Assembly (NCBI GenBank): GCA_038200385.1
Contig: JBBPYA010000230.1
Span: forward strand, 1 to 7,678
Reading direction: 5' to 3'
DNA length: 7,678 nucleotides
Origin: JBBPYA01 sp038200385
GTDB taxonomy: Bacteria > Actinomycetota > Actinomycetes > Mycobacteriales > Geodermatophilaceae
The position numbers and the translations under genes were made by a program. Under the pieces are notes generated by a model. It was not told where the DNA came from and searched no databases. It saw only the letters and a list, made by a program, of their open reading frames with translations. Shown here piece after piece: positions 5,426-7,678 of the stretch (position 1 is the first letter of the stretch; each line of letters starts with the position of its first letter).

Positions 5426-5430
5426 AAGGG
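5426..5430 (+). promoter_or_regulatory. Ribosome-binding site that sets the DUF4331 start
   Basis: AAGGG within GGGAAGGG, 7 nt before the ATG at 5438. This start puts a normal basic n-region at the head of the signal peptide. The longer frame from a TTG at 5396 would add 14 residues encoded by the hairpin and the ribosome-binding site, so it is rejected. Confidence 0.8.
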
Positions 5431-5437
5431 TCAAAGA

Positions 5438-6946
5438 ATGGTACGTACCAGAACCACGCACGGGAGCGCGAAGCGCGCGCTAGCCGTGACAGCCGCGGGC
5501 AGCACGCTGCTCGCCGGCGCGCTCGTAGCGGTCGTTCCCAGCACCGCAAGCGCGTCCAGCCACCGCGAGGCGCCGATGACCGCGGGGGACCCGCAGCACG
5601 ACAACACCGACACGTACGCCTTCGTCAGCCCGACACGGCCCGGCTTCACGACCATCATCGCCAACTGGATCCCGTTCGAGGAGCCCAACGGCGGTCCGAA
5701 CTTCTACCCGTTCCAGGCCGGCTCGAAGTACTACATCAACATCGACAACAACGGTGACGGGCTCGCCGACCTGAAGTTCTCCTACGTCTTCTCCAACATC
5801 GACACCCGGGCCGACAACCCGAAAACCGCCGCGAACGAGGGCACGATCCTCTACAACACCGGACCGGTGACCTCCTTCAACGACCCGGATCTGCGCTTCA
5901 AGCAGACCTACACGCTGAAGGAGGAGAACAGCGGCGCGGTCATCGTCAAGAACGCCCCCGTCGCGCCGTCGGATGTCGGGCCCGCCTCGATGCCGGCGTA
6001 CTGGAAGCTGCGCGGCGAGGCCGTCGTGCCGACCAAGGGTCCGGGCATGTCGAAGGGGCTGTCCTTCGCCGGGCAGGCCGACGACCCGTTCTTCCTGGAC
6101 CTGCGGATCTTCGACCTGCTGTTCGGCGGTGACCTCAGCGAGGTCGGCCAGGACACGCTTGCCGGTTACAACGTGAACACCGTGGCCCTCGAGGTGCCCT
6201 CCGCGGCGTTGGCGCTGAACCGCAACGTGACCAGAAACCCGGTCGTCGGGATCTGGAGCACCACCGAGGAGCAGACCCTGAACCTGGCCACCGGTCAGCC
6301 GACTGGGGACTTCGTGCAGGTCTCCCGACTGGGTAACCCGCTGGTCAACGAGCTGGTCGTCCCGGCCAACCTGAAGGACGCCTTCAACTCGATCGTGCCG
6401 GCCGACGACGCCACTGCGGCTAACGGCCAGGTGCTGGCCCGGGTGCTCGACCCCGAGCTGGCGCGCCTGATCGAGGGCATCTACGGGATTCCCGCTCCGC
6501 CGACACCGCGGACCGACCTCGCCGAGGTCTTCCTGACCGGTGTGACCACGAAGCTGGACGGAACGGGCCTGTTCGCGTCCTTGGGTGCGGCGAACGACAA
6601 GGCGCCGATCCAGCTCGACCTGAACTCGCAGGCGATGAACAAGGACGTCAACCCCGCCGACTTCGTCCCGTCGGAGATGCTGCGCCTGAACATGAGCATC
6701 CCGCCGACCGCGAAGCCGAACCGGCTCGGCGTGCTCGCCGGTGACCTGCAGGGCTTCCCGAACGGCCGCCGGCTGTTCGACGACGTCGCCGACATCGAGA
6801 TCCAGACCCTCGAGGGCTTCTTCGTCACCGGCCCGGTCGCCGCGCTGGCCGGCGGTGATCAGGTGGACGTCAACGACCGCGGATTCAGCAGGGTCTTCCC
6901 GTACGTCGCTCTGCCGCACGACAACGCGGTGAACGTCACCGGGTAG
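5438..6946 (+). CDS. Secreted DUF4331 family protein
   Basis: A 502-residue protein. Residues 1-39 form a Sec-type signal peptide: basic MVRTRTTHGSAKR, hydrophobic ALAVTAAGSTLLAGALVAVV, and a likely cut after STASA. The mature chain starts with SSHREAP (40-46) and DP..DNTDTYAFVSP (51-65), the hallmark N-terminus of DUF4331. The family-typical FPNGRRLFDDVADIEI (440-455) lies near the C-terminus. NIDNNGDGLAD (101-111) has the acidic spacing of a calcium-binding loop. There is no lipobox, C-terminal membrane segment or LPXTG motif, so the protein is expected to be released or loosely wall-associated. I know of no established biochemical role for the family and infer none. It sits 230 bp after bldM with its own ribosome-binding site and before a strong hairpin terminator, so it may be monocistronic. 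Related genomes I recall carry an ECF sigma gene near this position. Confidence 0.9.
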   Translation: MVRTRTTHGSAKRALAVTAAGSTLLAGALVAVVPSTASASSHREAPMTAGDPQHDNTDTYAFVSPTRPGFTTIIANWIPFEEPNGGPNFYPFQAGSKYYINIDNNGDGLADLKFSYVFSNIDTRADNPKTAANEGTILYNTGPVTSFNDPDLRFKQTYTLKEENSGAVIVKNAPVAPSDVGPASMPAYWKLRGEAVVPTKGPGMSKGLSFAGQADDPFFLDLRIFDLLFGGDLSEVGQDTLAGYNVNTVALEVPSAALALNRNVTRNPVVGIWSTTEEQTLNLATGQPTGDFVQVSRLGNPLVNELVVPANLKDAFNSIVPADDATAANGQVLARVLDPELARLIEGIYGIPAPPTPRTDLAEVFLTGVTTKLDGTGLFASLGAANDKAPIQLDLNSQAMNKDVNPADFVPSEMLRLNMSIPPTAKPNRLGVLAGDLQGFPNGRRLFDDVADIEIQTLEGFFVTGPVAALAGGDQVDVNDRGFSRVFPYVALPHDNAVNVTG

Positions 6947-6964
6947 GCAGCAACCAGCTCCACG

Positions 6965-7005
6965 CAGCGGCCCGGCCACCCTCGCAAGAGGGAGCCGGGC
7001 CGCTG
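6965..7005. terminator. Strong bidirectional hairpin terminator
   Basis: CAGCGGCCCGGC (6965-6976) pairs perfectly with GCCGGGCCGCTG (6994-7005). Inside, CCCTC (6979-6983) pairs with GAGGG (6988-6992) and closes a GCAA tetraloop. It lies 18 bp after the DUF4331 stop and 31 bp beyond the convergent DUF5319 stop, so it can serve both. There is no T-run on either side, which is common for actinomycete terminators. Confidence 0.85.
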
Positions 7006-7036
7006 GCCTGTGCGGGCCTCCGGGGCGTGCCTGCGG

Positions 7037-7420
7037 CTAGTTCTCGGGGACGTCGGACGCGCGCATCACACCGTCGGCGTACCCCCGCGCGTACTCCCAG
7101 GTGACGTAGTCCCGCGGATCCGGGTCATACGGCGGCTCGTGCACCCGTGACGTGCCCAGGTCGAGCAGGTGGCGCAGGTTGGCCTGCATCAGGTCCCACC
7201 CGATGTAGTGCGCCTCGCCGCAGTCCAGGCAGTCGACCACGACACCGCGCACCCCGACGTCCTCGAGCAGCACCCGGTAGATCTCCAGGTCCTCCAGGTC
7301 GTTGAGGGCGTCCTCACGCTCCTCGGGGGACAGCGGCTGCTCGGTATGCACCTCACCCATGACCTTGGCCGGGTCACTGGGATCGTCCTGGAACGGGTCC
7401 CGTACGGCATCGTCACTCAC
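7037..7420 (-). CDS. DUF5319 family protein (Rv3412-like)
   Basis: A 127-residue, strongly acidic cytoplasmic protein with no signal peptide or membrane segment. It begins with the family-like SDDAVRDPFQDDPSDPA, has an acidic helical middle (LSPEEREDALNDLEDLEIYRVLLEDVG, residues 30-56), then VDCLDCGEAHYIGWDLM (62-78), and ends in YVTWEYARGYADGVMRAS (105-122). Cys64, Cys67 and His71 (C-X2-C-X3-H) could bind a metal or form a redox pair, but one CXXC alone is weak evidence. Function is unknown. Position and length match Rv3412, the DUF5319 gene beside guaB2 in M. tuberculosis, and the divergent pairing with guaB is conserved in actinomycetes. The GTG start has no clear Shine-Dalgarno; a -10-like TACGGT six bases upstream suggests a leaderless mRNA. 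Confidence 0.88.
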   Translation of the reverse strand: MSDDAVRDPFQDDPSDPAKVMGEVHTEQPLSPEEREDALNDLEDLEIYRVLLEDVGVRGVVVDCLDCGEAHYIGWDLMQANLRHLLDLGTSRVHEPPYDPDPRDYVTWEYARGYADGVMRASDVPEN

Positions 7421-7426
7421 CCCGCC

Positions 7427-7432
7427 ACCGTA
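7427..7432 (-). promoter_or_regulatory. Candidate -10 for a leaderless DUF5319 mRNA
   Basis: On the minus strand TACGGT (TAnnnT) is followed by six bases (GGCGGG) and then the GTG start codon. This is the spacing at which transcription would begin on the first base of the start codon. No convincing -35 is visible, which is common for such promoters. Confidence 0.45.
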
Positions 7433-7451
7433 TCGGCCGGGTCCCGCCGGA

Positions 7452-7457
7452 TAGGAT
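7452..7457 (+). promoter_or_regulatory. Candidate -10 of the guaB promoter
   Basis: TAGGAT matches the actinomycete -10 pattern TAnnnT. A start near 7464 would give guaB a leader of about 60 nt. The -35 region has no recognisable hexamer. The site is 20 bp from the DUF5319 -10 candidate on the other strand, so the two promoters would lie back to back. Confidence 0.45.
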
Positions 7458-7523
7458 GGCCAGGTCGCGCCCAGCTCGCCCGGTCGCCGCGCCCGGTCGG
7501 GCCCCGACGGTTAGTGAGGTCCG

Positions 7524-7678
7524 GTGCCCTACCCCCAGCCCCACGATCCCCCCGCCAAAGTGGCCCTGCTCGGGCTCACCTTCGACGACGTCCTGCTGCT
7601 GCCGGCCGAGTCCGACGTGGTGCCGAGCCAGGCCGACACCAGTACCCGGCTGACCCGGGAGATCATCCTGCGCATCCC
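7524..7678 (+). CDS. guaB: IMP dehydrogenase, N-terminal 51 residues (3' end outside window)
   Basis: The frame from the GTG at 7524 stays open to the window end. Residues 14-21 (ALLGLTFD) and DDVLLLPAESDVVPS (21-35) form the conserved N-terminal signature of GuaB, and STRLTREIILRIP matches the following strand. GuaB oxidises IMP to XMP with NAD+, the committed step of GTP synthesis, in the cytoplasm. The catalytic Cys loop and CBS domains lie beyond the window. GAGG (7516-7519) serves as ribosome-binding site at a short 4-nt spacing. An in-frame GTG at 7560 is an alternative but would remove residues before KVALLGLTFDD that actinomycete homologues generally have. This is the GuaB2-type gene by synteny. 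Confidence 0.93.
   Translation, partial: MPYPQPHDPPAKVALLGLTFDDVLLLPAESDVVPSQADTSTRLTREIILRI

Noticed and set aside
3918..5549. 543-residue minus-strand frame crossing whiD, the regulatory gap and bldM
   Set aside because: It overlaps two well-supported genes in another frame and contains low-complexity Arg/Pro-rich sequence without domains.
5480..6979. 499-residue minus-strand frame opposite DUF4331
   Set aside because: Its composition is that of a high-GC shadow frame and it shows no recognisable domain, while the plus strand has a signal peptide and DUF4331 motifs.
1..7678. Mobile element, prophage, tRNA or defence system
   Set aside because: No transposase, integrase, terminal inverted repeats, tRNA-like fold or defence-gene motif could be seen on either strand.

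Overview
The window is very GC-rich. Its coding genes have the codon bias, gene content and order of a filamentous or otherwise differentiating actinomycete. The clearest evidence is the run tsaD, groES, groEL1, a WhiB3/WhiD-type gene, bldM, a DUF5319 gene and guaB. It matches the tsaD-groES-groEL1-whiB3-...-Rv3412-guaB2 neighbourhood of Mycobacterium tuberculosis and the groES-groEL1-...-whiD-bldM-...-guaB neighbourhood of Streptomyces coelicolor (order recalled from general knowledge, not searched here). Genus cannot be fixed from the sequence. A BldM orthologue argues against Mycobacterium itself and for a Streptomyces-, Frankia- or Geodermatophilus-like lineage.

Layout. 1-298 (+): 3' end of tsaD. 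264-1457 (-): class I SAM methyltransferase with a THUMP-like C-terminus, tail-to-tail with tsaD and overlapping it by 35 bp. 1471-1505: CIRCE operator and overlapping promoter for groES, in a gap shared with the divergent methyltransferase. 1614-1922 groES and 2065-3687 groEL1 (+), with a strongly structured 142-bp spacer. 3688-3933: convergent gap with hairpins and an array of about ten 16-bp units running into the whiD stop codon. 3934-4230 (-): whiD/whiB3. 4231-4601: divergent regulatory region. 4602-5207 (+): bldM. 5438-6946 (+): secreted DUF4331 protein. 6965-7005: strong bidirectional hairpin. 7037-7420 (-): DUF5319 protein, possibly leaderless. 7524-end (+): start of guaB.

How the parts fit. 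The left half is housekeeping and stress biology: t6A tRNA modification, chaperonin under predicted HrcA/CIRCE control, and GroEL1 with a histidine-rich tail instead of a GGM tail. The middle is a divergent pair of developmental or redox regulators: an iron-sulfur WhiB protein and a BldM-type response regulator whose receiver has lost its phosphorylation site. On the right is a secreted protein of unknown function where the relatives I recall carry an ECF sigma factor gene (sigD-like), then the conserved DUF5319/guaB divergent pair.

I see no phage, transposon, CRISPR, RNA gene or defence system. The least explained items are the 16-bp tandem array with its flanking 13-bp direct repeat, the degenerate receiver of BldM, and the DUF4331 gene at the sigD position.
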